A stretch of 64,000 bases of DNA from Muribaculaceae bacterium (GTDB lineage: Bacteria > Bacteroidota > Bacteroidia > Bacteroidales > Muribaculaceae). The position numbers and the translations under genes were made by a program. Shown here piece after piece: positions 17,647 to 27,039 of this stretch; positions within the stretch are counted from its first letter, which is position 1, and each line of letters begins with the position of its first letter. The notes beneath the pieces were generated by a model. That model was not told where the DNA came from and did no database searches. It worked only from the letters and a program-made list of their open reading frames with translations. The stretch lies in the NCBI GenBank assembly GCA_017557665.1, contig JAFYYI010000003.1:1-64000 (forward strand), read 5' to 3'.

Positions 17647-19563
17647 ATGGCAACCAGAATTCTACGTTTATTGACTCTTGTGATCTTGCTGATGCCCACT
17701 ATGCGAATGCAGGCATCCGTTTATGAACCCTCGTTGTCCAGCGACAGCGAGATCTGCGTCTTCTTTGAAGCCAATAGCTCGGTGACCGACTCCCCTAAAA
17801 TCTGGACATGGGCCGGCAATACCGACGGTCGTGACTATGTGGGTACGGCTTGGCCGGGCGCTGCAATGACCTACATGGGTGACACTCAGAGCGGCAACAA
17901 GATTTACAAGTGGACTTATACAGGTACCCTCGCTATGCCTACGGGCCTGATTTTCACCTGGAACAACCAGAGTGGACGTGTTGACGGCTCGTTCACCAAT
18001 CACGGTTACTATGTGATGGGGCAGTTGTCCAAGATTATCGGAGCCGGCGAAAGTACATTTGAGCCGAACCAGAATGTGATTTATGAGCTTGACCTCTATA
18101 ATTTCACCAGTGCCGGCACTCTTGCAGCTGCACGCCAGCGTCTTGACTACCTTAAGGATTTGGGCGTTGACATCGTGTGGCTGATGCCGATTCATCCGCG
18201 TGGCGTTCAAGGCCGCATCGGCTCCTTGGGTAGCCCCTACGCACCGCGAGACTATTATGCGGTTAACAGCGATTTTGGAACTCTGAATGATTTGAAGGCC
18301 TTTGTCAATGATGCCCATCAGCGTGGCATGCAGGTGTGGCTCGACTGGGTGGCCAACCACACCGCCAAGGATAACGTGTGGATCTCCCAACATCGTGAAT
18401 ATTACAACTCTACGCTTACCAGTCCTAACGGCTATGGCGACGTCTATCAGCTGGACTACAGCAAGGAAGCCACCCAGGTGGCCATGATCGATGCCATGAA
18501 GTACTGGATTGATGCAGCCGACATCGATGGTTTCCGCTGTGACTACATCAGCAGCAATACGATTCCCACTGCTTTCTGGACACGTGCCATCAAGGCCTTG
18601 AAGGAGTATAAACCCGGCAAGACAATCACCATGCTGGGCGAGGGTGACATGGCCAACAGTGTTCAGCGCTTGCTCGTGTGTGGTTGGGACTATGACTACG
18701 CATGGGGTTTCCAGTCGGCGTTGTCCAATAATAAGAATAATCCTGCCGGTGTCCTCAACCAGTGCCGCAACCTGGTGGGCGATCTGCGTTTCATCGATAT
18801 CAGCCGAATGGTCTACCTCACCAACCACGACCAGAACTACAGCAACACGATGAACACTCAGTATGGCAACAATGCCTATGCCTTCACTGTGCTGACCTTC
18901 ACCCTCTATGGCATGCCCATGCTGTACAACGGACAGGAAACGGGCTACCTGATGAATCGCAAACTTGACTATTTCAACCGCACTCCCATCAACTGGAACA
19001 GTGTTGACAACAAGATGCTCAACACCGTGAAGGCTTTGACCGCACTGAAGCACAGCTGCGATGCGCTCATTGATAATGGCGATCGTGCCAGCGAAGTGAC
19101 TTTCCTGAACACGGGTAATACCAATCTCATTGCCTACACGCGCCACCACAACAGTCAGACGGCACTCGTGGTTCTCAATTTGGGTACCAGCGCGGTGACT
19201 TCGACGGTTTCGGGCCTGGAGGCCGGTGAGTGGAAACGCGCTATCGACGTCAACAACATCGCCGACGGCTTGACCGCTGTTCCTGTAACCCTGAATGCGA
19301 CGCAGAGCTTTACGCTTCCTGCCGGTGGTTATCAGGTGTATGTCAAGGGTAATCCCGAAACCTATCTCTTGGGTGACGTGAACAATGACGGCGAGGTGAA
19401 TATCAGCGACGTGAACTACATCATCAACGTGATATTGAACGGTTGGGAGAACCAAGTGGAAAAGAAGCGTTCCGACATGAATGGCGACAACGAGATCAAT
19501 ATCAGCGATGTCAATGTGCTGATTAATATCATCTTGACCTCGGTTAAGCATTGGGTTTATTGA
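17647..19563 (+). CDS. Secreted GH13 alpha-amylase with CBM26-like and dockerin domains
   Basis: The 638-residue protein has a signal peptide (1-23), an N-terminal starch-binding-like module (about 34-130, EICVFFEANSS and WTWAGNTDGRDYVG) and a GH13 barrel. The four GH13 regions are present: WLDWVANHT (D233, H238), GFRCDY (nucleophile D299), GEGD (acid/base E332) and LTNHDQ (H394-D395). Residues 577-638 form a type I dockerin-like pair of calcium repeats (DVNNDGEVNISDVN and DMNGDNEINISDVN). It should cut starch outside the cell and feed the SusC/D system downstream. Confidence 0.93.
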   Translation: MATRILRLLTLVILLMPTMRMQASVYEPSLSSDSEICVFFEANSSVTDSPKIWTWAGNTDGRDYVGTAWPGAAMTYMGDTQSGNKIYKWTYTGTLAMPTGLIFTWNNQSGRVDGSFTNHGYYVMGQLSKIIGAGESTFEPNQNVIYELDLYNFTSAGTLAAARQRLDYLKDLGVDIVWLMPIHPRGVQGRIGSLGSPYAPRDYYAVNSDFGTLNDLKAFVNDAHQRGMQVWLDWVANHTAKDNVWISQHREYYNSTLTSPNGYGDVYQLDYSKEATQVAMIDAMKYWIDAADIDGFRCDYISSNTIPTAFWTRAIKALKEYKPGKTITMLGEGDMANSVQRLLVCGWDYDYAWGFQSALSNNKNNPAGVLNQCRNLVGDLRFIDISRMVYLTNHDQNYSNTMNTQYGNNAYAFTVLTFTLYGMPMLYNGQETGYLMNRKLDYFNRTPINWNSVDNKMLNTVKALTALKHSCDALIDNGDRASEVTFLNTGNTNLIAYTRHHNSQTALVVLNLGTSAVTSTVSGLEAGEWKRAIDVNNIADGLTAVPVTLNATQSFTLPAGGYQVYVKGNPETYLLGDVNNDGEVNISDVNYIINVILNGWENQVEKKRSDMNGDNEINISDVNVLINIILTSVKHWVY

Positions 19564-19596
19564 ACGACTGATCAGGGCCTTACTTTTTTGTAGCGT

Positions 19597-21246
19597 ATGG
19601 TGAGAGGGTGGCGACAGTTAATCATTGCGTTGATGCTGCTGGCTGGATGCTTGTCGGCAACCGCCGAACGTGGTCCGTTCCAGCGACTTGACAGCTTAAT
19701 TGTCACTCAGCCGCAAATCGTTGCCGCCAAGGAAACTCGCCTCGCACAGTTGAAGGACGATTTGGCCCACTCATCATCGCCGGCTGCTCGTTATCGGGCG
19801 TTGGAGCGTCTCTATGACGAGTACGCCGCCTATCAGTATGACTCGGCCTATACTTATGTGAGTGCGTGCATCAACTTGGCTCAATCAATGGGTGATGAGG
19901 GATTGTTGAATGACAGCCGACTGAATCTGGCTCACATCCTGTCCACCGCTTGCCTGATGGACGAGGCCCATCGGACACTGAACCAGATTGACACCACCAG
20001 CCTGACGCCAGGCCAACTCATCCGCTATTACCGCACGCAGACCGACCTGCTCATCTATCAGGCCGAATACATGCAGGGCACGAAGTATGCCGATGAATGT
20101 GTGCGCAGGCTCATAGACATGCGGCGACGCATCAATTCCATTGAGGGACCTCGTGATGATGTGAATTATCAGATTACCGTGGCCGAGGGCCTGGCAGACA
20201 GTGGCCATCCCGATCAAGCCATCAATCTGTTGTCCCGCTTGATGGGTGACTACAGGAGCGGTGACCGCATGTACTCCATCATCGCCAGCACAATGGCGTT
20301 CCATTATTCACAAATGGGTGACAATCAGCGACAGATGGAGTACCTCATTAAGAGCGCCGAGAGTGACCTTGAGGGCAGCATCCGTGAGAACACCGCTCTC
20401 AGGATGATTGCCGACCGCCTGTTCGACGAGGGAGATATCGACCGTGCCTACCGCTACATGCGCGTTGCCGTTGACGATGCCAACTTCTACGGTACGCGCC
20501 TGCGCAACATTCAGTCGTCGCGCATCGTTCCCAAAATCTTGAGTGCCTACCAGACCAAGCAGGAACGCAACCATCGCAACATGATGTGGCTCTTAGGCAT
20601 CATCTCGCTCATCGCACTGCTGCTGGTGGGTGGCGTCATCGCTATTTATCAGCTCTTGAAGCGCTACCGCCGGCTGAACAAGCAGAAGAAGGCCATGAAC
20701 GAACAGTTGCGCCAGGTCAACGCCCAGTTGGGTGACACGGTCGAGCAGCTGCACTTGAGCAATGGCCTGTTGCAGGAGCGCGAGAAGCTCAAGGAGGAGT
20801 ATATCGCCCGCTTCCTGGCCCTGTCAAGCAAGTTCATCGACCGTGGCGAGGAGCAACGCAAGGCGCTCTACAGGCTTCATCGTGACCGCAAGACCGACGA
20901 ACTCGTGCGCGAGTTGAAAAGCACCCACTTTGGCAACGAGAATGCCCGGCTGTTCTACGAGGACTTTGACAACGCGTTCCTGAACATTTACCCGAACTTC
21001 GTCGACGAGGTCAACAAGCTGCTGCAGGAGGACGGCAAGATTGAGGTTAAGCATGGCAAACGCCTCACGACCGAGTCTCGAGTGCTGGCACTCATCCGCA
21101 TCGGCATCACCGACAACCAGAGCATTGCCAACATCCTGCGCGCCAGCTTGACCACCATCTACACCTACCGTTCCAAGCTCAAGGCCCGTGCCATCAACAA
21201 GGAGGACTTCGAGGCCCAAGTGAAATTGATAGATTCTGACATTTAA
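19597..21246 (+). CDS. DUF6377 membrane-bound TPR/HTH regulator
   Basis: The 549-residue protein has a signal peptide, TPR-like helices (about 60-310), one membrane span (about 328-353, WLLGIISLIALLLVGGVIAI), a coiled coil (about 355-400) and a C-terminal LuxR-like HTH (ESRVLALIRIGITDNQSIAN to TTIYTYRSKLKAR, about 495-530). This is the DUF6377 layout of Bacteroidetes, a likely membrane-bound transcription factor with a periplasmic sensor. It lies between the amylase and GH97 genes, so it is a reasonable candidate for the locus regulator, in the role SusR plays in the classical sus system. Confidence 0.85.
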   Translation: MVRGWRQLIIALMLLAGCLSATAERGPFQRLDSLIVTQPQIVAAKETRLAQLKDDLAHSSSPAARYRALERLYDEYAAYQYDSAYTYVSACINLAQSMGDEGLLNDSRLNLAHILSTACLMDEAHRTLNQIDTTSLTPGQLIRYYRTQTDLLIYQAEYMQGTKYADECVRRLIDMRRRINSIEGPRDDVNYQITVAEGLADSGHPDQAINLLSRLMGDYRSGDRMYSIIASTMAFHYSQMGDNQRQMEYLIKSAESDLEGSIRENTALRMIADRLFDEGDIDRAYRYMRVAVDDANFYGTRLRNIQSSRIVPKILSAYQTKQERNHRNMMWLLGIISLIALLLVGGVIAIYQLLKRYRRLNKQKKAMNEQLRQVNAQLGDTVEQLHLSNGLLQEREKLKEEYIARFLALSSKFIDRGEEQRKALYRLHRDRKTDELVRELKSTHFGNENARLFYEDFDNAFLNIYPNFVDEVNKLLQEDGKIEVKHGKRLTTESRVLALIRIGITDNQSIANILRASLTTIYTYRSKLKARAINKEDFEAQVKLIDSDI

Positions 21247-21264
21247 ACAATTAACATATCAATC

Positions 21265-23247
21265 ATGAAAAGAGTTAGTATTTTAACCGCTATTTTGTTG
21301 ATGCTGAGCGCTGTGGCCTTAGCCAAGGACGCGAAAGTTACCTCACCCGATGGGGCGCTGACGGTGACTGTCGGTGTTGACGGCGGCAAGGCCTGGTACC
21401 AGGTCATGCGTGGCGCTGAGGCTGTTATCAATCGTTCAGAGCTGGGCTTTGTGCTCAAGGATGGTGACTTTAAGGGCAATTTCAAGATGGGCAAGGTAAC
21501 TCGCTCATCGCTCGACGAGACGTGGAGCCAGCCTTGGGGCGAGGATGCCCAGGTGCGCAACCATTACAACGAGATGACGGTGCGATTGCAGGAGAAGGGA
21601 GGCAAAAAACGTCAACTGGACGTGGTCTTCCGTGCTTATGACGACGGTGTAGCCTTCCGCTATGCCTATCCCCGTCAAACCGGTCTTCAGGAGTTTGTCA
21701 TCATGGACGAGGCGACCGAGTTTGCACTGCCCAGTGATGCCCAAGCGTGGTCGATTCCGGCCTTGACGCCATACTATGAGGGCATCTACACCTGTGAGCC
21801 CGTGAGCAAGAAGAACAACATGTCGGGACCTGTCGCCCTGGAGGTGAACGATGGACTCTACATGGCTATCATGGACGCCAATCTCACCGACTACTCGACG
21901 ATGAATTTCTCGCATCAGGGAACAACGCTCAAGGCCGACCTCGTGCCTTGGAAAAATGGTGATAAAGTGAGGGTGGGGGACACCCGTGTGTCGCCGTGGC
22001 GTGCCGTCATCATCGGTCGTACGGCTGCCGACATCCTGCTCTCGCGCATGCCCCTGAACCTCAACGACCCGTGCAAAATCGGGGACACCTCATGGATCAA
22101 GCCCACGAAGTATGTAGGCATCTGGTGGGCATTGCAGAAGCAGCGCTGGACCTGGTCACAGGGTGAGCGTCATGGTGCCACCACCGAGAATACCATGCGC
22201 TACATCGACTTTGCCGCTAAGCACGGCTTGGGCGGCGTGTTGGTTGAGGGCTGGAACTACGGCTGGGATACCGACTGGACCAAGCACGGTGACGGCTTCA
22301 GCTTCACCAAGGCTTATCCCGACTACGACCTGCAGGGCCTGTGCCGCTATGCTGCCGAGCGTGGCGTGCGCATTATCGCCCACAACGAAACCGGCGGTGC
22401 AGCCCAGAACTACGAGAACCAGCTCGAGGACGCTTACCGCCTCTATGAGTCGCTGGGCATCAACACTGTCAAGACGGGTTATGTCAATTCCCATTTCTAT
22501 AACGGCGAGCTGCAGCACTCCCAGTGGGGCGTGCAGCATTTCCGCAAGGTCATCGAGACCGCGGCACGCTATCACCTGATGATTGTCAACCACGAGGGCG
22601 CCATCCCCAGCGGCATCCAGCGCACATGGCCCAACCTCATCGCTACCGAGAGCATGCGCGGCCAGGAGTACAACGCCTTTGACCGCAGGGGCGGCAATCC
22701 TCCTTACCACGAGTGCATCCTGCCGTTCACGCGCGGCTTGGGCGGCCCGATGGACTTCACGCCCGGCATCTTTGAGTACCGCAACGACTCGGTGCCCGGC
22801 ACGCGTCCTCAGAACACCCTGGCCCATCAGTTGGCCGAGTACATCGTCATCTACAGCCCCGGCCACATGGCAGCCGACCAGATCGAGAACTACGAGCATC
22901 AGCCCGCCTTCAAGTTCATTGAGGAAGTGCCCACCAACTGGGAGCGCACCCTTGTGCCTCATGCTGCGATGGGTAAATACGTGACCTATGTGCGTCAGCA
23001 GCGCGGCACCGACAATTGGTATGTCGGCAGCGTTACCGATGCCCAGGCTCGTGACCTGGATCTGCCGCTCGACTTCCTGGGTGAGGGCGAGTACACCGCC
23101 ATCATCTACGAGGACGGTCCCGATGCCGACTATCGCACCAATCCCTATCCCATGACCATCCGTCGTGTGGATGTGGACAAGACCAAAGCTTTGCATCTGC
23201 ACCTCGCTCCCGGCGGCGGTGCCGCAATCCAGATTCTGAAGCGTTAG
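21265..23247 (+). CDS. GH97 alpha-glucosidase (SusB-like)
   Basis: The 660-residue protein has a signal peptide (MKRVSILTAILLMLSAVALA), an N-terminal GH97 beta domain and a barrel containing WIKPTKYVGIWWALQ, VEGWNYGWD and RIIAHNETGG. Glu375 (HNE), Glu444 (VNHE) and Glu468 (RGQE) are present. The spacing of the last two (24) equals that of E508/E532 in SusB, which fits the inverting subgroup. It should release glucose from malto-oligosaccharides in the periplasm. It starts 18 bases after the regulator gene and is followed by a terminator. Confidence 0.94.
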   Translation: MKRVSILTAILLMLSAVALAKDAKVTSPDGALTVTVGVDGGKAWYQVMRGAEAVINRSELGFVLKDGDFKGNFKMGKVTRSSLDETWSQPWGEDAQVRNHYNEMTVRLQEKGGKKRQLDVVFRAYDDGVAFRYAYPRQTGLQEFVIMDEATEFALPSDAQAWSIPALTPYYEGIYTCEPVSKKNNMSGPVALEVNDGLYMAIMDANLTDYSTMNFSHQGTTLKADLVPWKNGDKVRVGDTRVSPWRAVIIGRTAADILLSRMPLNLNDPCKIGDTSWIKPTKYVGIWWALQKQRWTWSQGERHGATTENTMRYIDFAAKHGLGGVLVEGWNYGWDTDWTKHGDGFSFTKAYPDYDLQGLCRYAAERGVRIIAHNETGGAAQNYENQLEDAYRLYESLGINTVKTGYVNSHFYNGELQHSQWGVQHFRKVIETAARYHLMIVNHEGAIPSGIQRTWPNLIATESMRGQEYNAFDRRGGNPPYHECILPFTRGLGGPMDFTPGIFEYRNDSVPGTRPQNTLAHQLAEYIVIYSPGHMAADQIENYEHQPAFKFIEEVPTNWERTLVPHAAMGKYVTYVRQQRGTDNWYVGSVTDAQARDLDLPLDFLGEGEYTAIIYEDGPDADYRTNPYPMTIRRVDVDKTKALHLHLAPGGGAAIQILKR

Positions 23248-23303
23248 GCAACTCCTTCAAGCCCTCTTTCAACTTGCTGGAATCTCATCCCTGTTGAAGG
23301 GTT

Positions 23304-23333
23304 AAGGCCACGGATTTCTGATTCCGTGGCCTT
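23304..23333 (+). terminator. Terminator after the GH97 gene
   Basis: AAGGCCACGGA pairs perfectly with TCCGTGGCCTT around an 8-base loop, followed by AATAATTCCATTTTG. It separates the amylase-regulator-GH97 group from the susC unit. Confidence 0.8.
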
Positions 23334-23477
23334 AATAATTCCATTTTGTTAATATAGCTTAATAGAACTTGAGTGAGATATTGTTATTTCTTCAGGTCGA
23401 AAACCCCTTTATTATCGAAGATATGGACGTTTTATGGCAGAAAATGTGAGTTTTTTTTGATTTTTTATAAATAAATC

Positions 23478-23507
23478 ATTGCTTGAGTGAAAAAATGTTT
23501 ATCTTTG
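23478..23507 (+). promoter_or_regulatory. Promoter of the susC-susD operon
   Basis: TATCTTTG (23500-23507) is preceded by ATTG at 23478-23481, 18 bases away, close to the TTTG/TAnnTTTG consensus. It implies a leader of about 320 bases before the susC ATG. Confidence 0.65.
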
Positions 23508-23832
23508 CAAGTCTCTTGAATCGTCAGATGAGAGGGGTTTGCATATATTTTAAGTTTTTGCGGCTAAAAATACAATAAATATAAAGCAGACAAAGGGTTA
23601 TGATTGGAAAGACACAAACACAATCAGGCTGTGGGCTACTGGTAACAATAAGTTGCCATCCTCACGCGTGTGTGGCCATGATACCTCCCTTATCCATGAA
23701 GGAAACAAAAATCAGTAAGCAGAGCGCACTTGCTGTTTCACAATACCTTAGAGATAATCAACATCAATCCACTGGCATGTTTAGGTAAGCGCTCGCCTGG
23801 GCATGCCGATGGGTTAACTAATTGTTTACTGT
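23508..23832 (+). promoter_or_regulatory. Long structured 5' leader of susC
   Basis: This 325-base stretch between the promoter and the susC ATG has no recognised gene. It contains a stem-loop GGTAAC/GTTGCC (about 23641-23657) and a strong 12-bp hairpin, arms 23774-23785 and 23796-23807, that includes three G-U pairs. A small frame begins at 23696 (MKETKISKQSALAVSQYLRD) and stops at 23788, in the first bases of the hairpin loop. No known riboswitch was recognised. Confidence 0.55.
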
Positions 23833-26800
23833 ATGAAGAGACTTTTATCAACTCTCATGGTTATATGCCTCATTGCAATGAGTGCATATGCCAACAAGAC
23901 CGTGAACGGTAAGGTCGTCAGTGCAAGTGACAATGAGCCGTTGATAGGCGCAACTGTGCAAGCCATCGGCTCATCACAGGGTACGTCTACCGACCTTGAC
24001 GGTCAATTCACAGTATCCGTGAACGACAACGTGACGCAGCTACGTATCAGTTGCGTGGGTTACAAGACCAAAGTTGTTGCGGTTTCGAGTTACGTAACAG
24101 TAGTCCTGGAGGAAGACAACACCGCCCTCGATGAGGTGGTTGTTACCGCTATGGGCATTAAACGTGAGGCCAAGGCGCTGGGTGTGTCGGCAACTCCCAT
24201 CAAGGGTGACGTCATCGCACAGGCTCGCACCAACGACGTCATGTCGAGTCTTGCCGGTAAGGTGGCTGGTGTCCAGATTGCTGAGACATCTTCCGACCCC
24301 GGTACCTCCAAGTCAGTTATCATTCGTGGTGTGAGCTCCCTCTCGGGCAGCAACCAGCCGCTGTATGTAGTGGATGGTGTGCCCCTGAACAACTCGGCAA
24401 CCTACAGTAGTGATGGTCTGAACAGCGGTTACGACTTCGGTAACGGTGCAAGCGCCGTTAACCCCAACGACGTTGAGAGCATGACCATTCTTAAGGGTGC
24501 TGCCGCTACCGCACTGTACGGTAGCCGCGCCGGCGCAGGTGTCATCCTGATCACCACCAAGAAAGGTTCCAAGCAGAACCGTGGCGTGGGCATCGAGTAC
24601 AACGGTGGCCTCCAGTGGGAGTCGGTAATGCGCCTGCCTCAGATGCAGAACCAGTTCGGTATGGGTTGGTATGGCGACCACACCGAGATTGAGAATGGTT
24701 CTTGGGGTCCTGCCTTTGACGGTTCTCAGCAACTTTATGGTTGGGTTTACAACAACAGCCAGAATATGAAGTCCTTCCTTCCCATCAAGAATAACGTGAA
24801 GGACTTCTTCGCCACCGGTTTCCGTTACAACAACAGCATCTCGTTCAACGGTGCAACCGACAGGAGCACCTACTTCGTATCGCTGTCGCAAATCAACGAT
24901 AACGGTATCATCCCCAAGGATGCTGACACCTATACCAAATACACGGTATCGGCCCGCGGTAGCCATCGTGAGGGCAACTTCACCTTCAGCACCTCGTTGA
25001 ACTATGCCTTCCAGCGCAACCACTTCGTGACCACCGGTCAGAAGACGGGTTCGATGTACAACAGCATCATGCAGACTCCGCGTGACATCTCCATCGTCGA
25101 GATGAAGGATCTGGACAACCCGTTCAATACCCCGGGTTACTACTACACCCCCTACGGTGTGACCAACCCGTACTACATTATTGAAAACTACCAGAACGAG
25201 TACGAGCAGGAGCGCTTCTACGGTAACCTGCAGCTCGATTATGCATTCCTGAAATACTTCACGGCTACCTACCGCTTCGGTTTGGATACTAACACGGGTC
25301 ACCACAACTATGGTTCGCCCAACATGGCCGCCTTGTTCCAGGATACCCCCAACTACGAGGACGCCTTGAAGGACCTCACCGGTGAGGTGTCGCAGAGCAT
25401 CACCCGTCGTCGTGAGATTGACCAGAACTTCATGTTGACCTACGACCAGCAGATCCTGCAAGACTGGCACGTGAATGCTCAGCTCGGTTTCAACGGCAAT
25501 GAGCGCACCTACAAGTATCTGGGCTCATCGGTGACCAACCTGACCATCCCCATGTGGTATAACCTGTCGAACAGCGCCGAGATTCCCTCGACTTCACAGT
25601 CTGAGTGGAAACGCCGTTATCTGGCCGTATTCGGCAGTGCTGAGTTCGCTTGGAGGAACATGGTTTACTTGACCCTCCAGGGACGTAACGACTGGTCGTC
25701 AACCCTTCCCAAGGACAATCGCTCCTACTTCTATCCTGGTGTGAGCTTGTCATTCCTGTTCAGCGAGCTGCTCAAGCCCGAACAGCGCAACATCATCACC
25801 TTCGGTAAGTTCCGCGTGGCTTGGGGTCGCACTGGTAATGACGCCGGCGTTTACATGACCAACTCTGTATATGCACAGGCTGCCGCCGCAACCAGTGGTT
25901 TCGGTAACGGTAGCTCGTTCCCCTTCACCAAGGTGGGCGTGAATGCCTACTCGATGGGCAATGTGCTGGGTAGCCAGAACCTGAGTCCTGAGATGACCAC
26001 CGAGTTTGAGGTTGGTCTGAACATGGCTTTCTTCCAGAACCGCTTCAGCTTCGATGCTGCTTACTACGATCGCAATACCGACAAGCAGATCTTCTCGTTG
26101 AACATGGATCCCGCCACCGGTTACACTGCCCAGAACATGAACCTGGGTAAAATCCGCAACCGTGGTGTCGAGTTGTTGGTTAACGTGACTCCCGTCAAGA
26201 TTGGCGACTTCCAGTGGGATGTGACTTGGAACTACACCAAGAACTGGAGTAAGGTTATCAAGCTGCCCGATGAGCTGGGCGGCATTGCTACCATCTACGG
26301 TCTGAGCGGTGGTACGAGCCTGTATGCCATCGAGGGTGAACCTCTTGGTGTATTCAAGGCTTATGTTCCCCAGATGACTGAGGACGGCAAGATTATCTGT
26401 GACGGCGAGGGTCAGCCCCTGGTTAACCCCGAGCAGCAGATTGTCGGCAGCATGAACTACAAGTATTTGATGGGCTTCGGTACCACGCTGAGCTACAAGG
26501 GCGTTAGCCTGACCGCCAACCTCGACATTCGTCACGGCGGTATGCTCTACTCGCGCACCAAGGACATCACCTACTTCACCGGTAACGCTATCCAGACGGC
26601 CTTCAACAGCCGCAACCCGTTCATCGTGCCCAACTCTGTACAGCAAGTCCTTGACGATGATGATAACGTGATCGGCTATACCGAGAACACCACGCCCCTC
26701 GACGAGACGGGTATCTTCACCTACTGGGATGCCGGTGGTGCCGATTTGGACCGTGCATTCCTCGTTGACAAGAGCTACGTGAAGCTGCGTAATGTAATCC

Positions 26801-27021
26801 TCTCCTGGCAGATGCCCACCAAGTGGTTTGCTAACTGCTTCATCACGGGTGTGAACCTGTCGATCTTCGGTAACAACCTGTTCTTGTGGACTCCCAAGAG
26901 CAACACCTTTATCGATCCCGAGACTTCTACCTTCGGTAATGACCTCGAGGGTAACTACGGTGAGTTCTCAGCCAACCCGAGTTCACGCAAGTTTGGTTTC
27001 AATGTACAGGTTAAATTCTAA
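23833..27021 (+). CDS. SusC/RagA-type TonB-linked outer-membrane transporter
   Basis: The 1062-residue protein has a signal peptide (about 1-20), a carboxypeptidase-D-regulatory-like domain (VNGKVVSASDNEPLIGATVQ), a DEVVVTAMG segment, a plug (SSLAGKVAGVQI, IIRGVSSLSGSNQPLYVVDG) and a long beta-barrel ending in Phe (FNVQVKF). It imports oligosaccharide across the outer membrane with the SusD partner encoded 18 bases downstream. The adjacent amylase and GH97 genes suggest malto-oligosaccharides as substrate. Confidence 0.95.
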   Translation: MKRLLSTLMVICLIAMSAYANKTVNGKVVSASDNEPLIGATVQAIGSSQGTSTDLDGQFTVSVNDNVTQLRISCVGYKTKVVAVSSYVTVVLEEDNTALDEVVVTAMGIKREAKALGVSATPIKGDVIAQARTNDVMSSLAGKVAGVQIAETSSDPGTSKSVIIRGVSSLSGSNQPLYVVDGVPLNNSATYSSDGLNSGYDFGNGASAVNPNDVESMTILKGAAATALYGSRAGAGVILITTKKGSKQNRGVGIEYNGGLQWESVMRLPQMQNQFGMGWYGDHTEIENGSWGPAFDGSQQLYGWVYNNSQNMKSFLPIKNNVKDFFATGFRYNNSISFNGATDRSTYFVSLSQINDNGIIPKDADTYTKYTVSARGSHREGNFTFSTSLNYAFQRNHFVTTGQKTGSMYNSIMQTPRDISIVEMKDLDNPFNTPGYYYTPYGVTNPYYIIENYQNEYEQERFYGNLQLDYAFLKYFTATYRFGLDTNTGHHNYGSPNMAALFQDTPNYEDALKDLTGEVSQSITRRREIDQNFMLTYDQQILQDWHVNAQLGFNGNERTYKYLGSSVTNLTIPMWYNLSNSAEIPSTSQSEWKRRYLAVFGSAEFAWRNMVYLTLQGRNDWSSTLPKDNRSYFYPGVSLSFLFSELLKPEQRNIITFGKFRVAWGRTGNDAGVYMTNSVYAQAAAATSGFGNGSSFPFTKVGVNAYSMGNVLGSQNLSPEMTTEFEVGLNMAFFQNRFSFDAAYYDRNTDKQIFSLNMDPATGYTAQNMNLGKIRNRGVELLVNVTPVKIGDFQWDVTWNYTKNWSKVIKLPDELGGIATIYGLSGGTSLYAIEGEPLGVFKAYVPQMTEDGKIICDGEGQPLVNPEQQIVGSMNYKYLMGFGTTLSYKGVSLTANLDIRHGGMLYSRTKDITYFTGNAIQTAFNSRNPFIVPNSVQQVLDDDDNVIGYTENTTPLDETGIFTYWDAGGADLDRAFLVDKSYVKLRNVILSWQMPTKWFANCFITGVNLSIFGNNLFLWTPKSNTFIDPETSTFGNDLEGNYGEFSANPSSRKFGFNVQVKF

Positions 27022-27039
27022 TCAAAAACTGAAACAGAC

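Noticed and set aside
17668..19551. Minus-strand 627-codon frame opposite the amylase.
   Set aside because: The length is striking, but the product is a His/Val-rich shadow of a GC-rich gene with all GH13 motifs on the other strand.
22156..23202. Long minus-strand frame opposite the GH97 gene.
   Set aside because: Shadow of the GH97 gene; no domain pattern of its own. The same applies to the long frames opposite susC, susD, trxB and ettA.
23600..23788. A 62-codon gene upstream of susC.
   Set aside because: No family resemblance; it lies in the untranslated leader. Only its last 30 codons are noted as a possible regulatory small frame.
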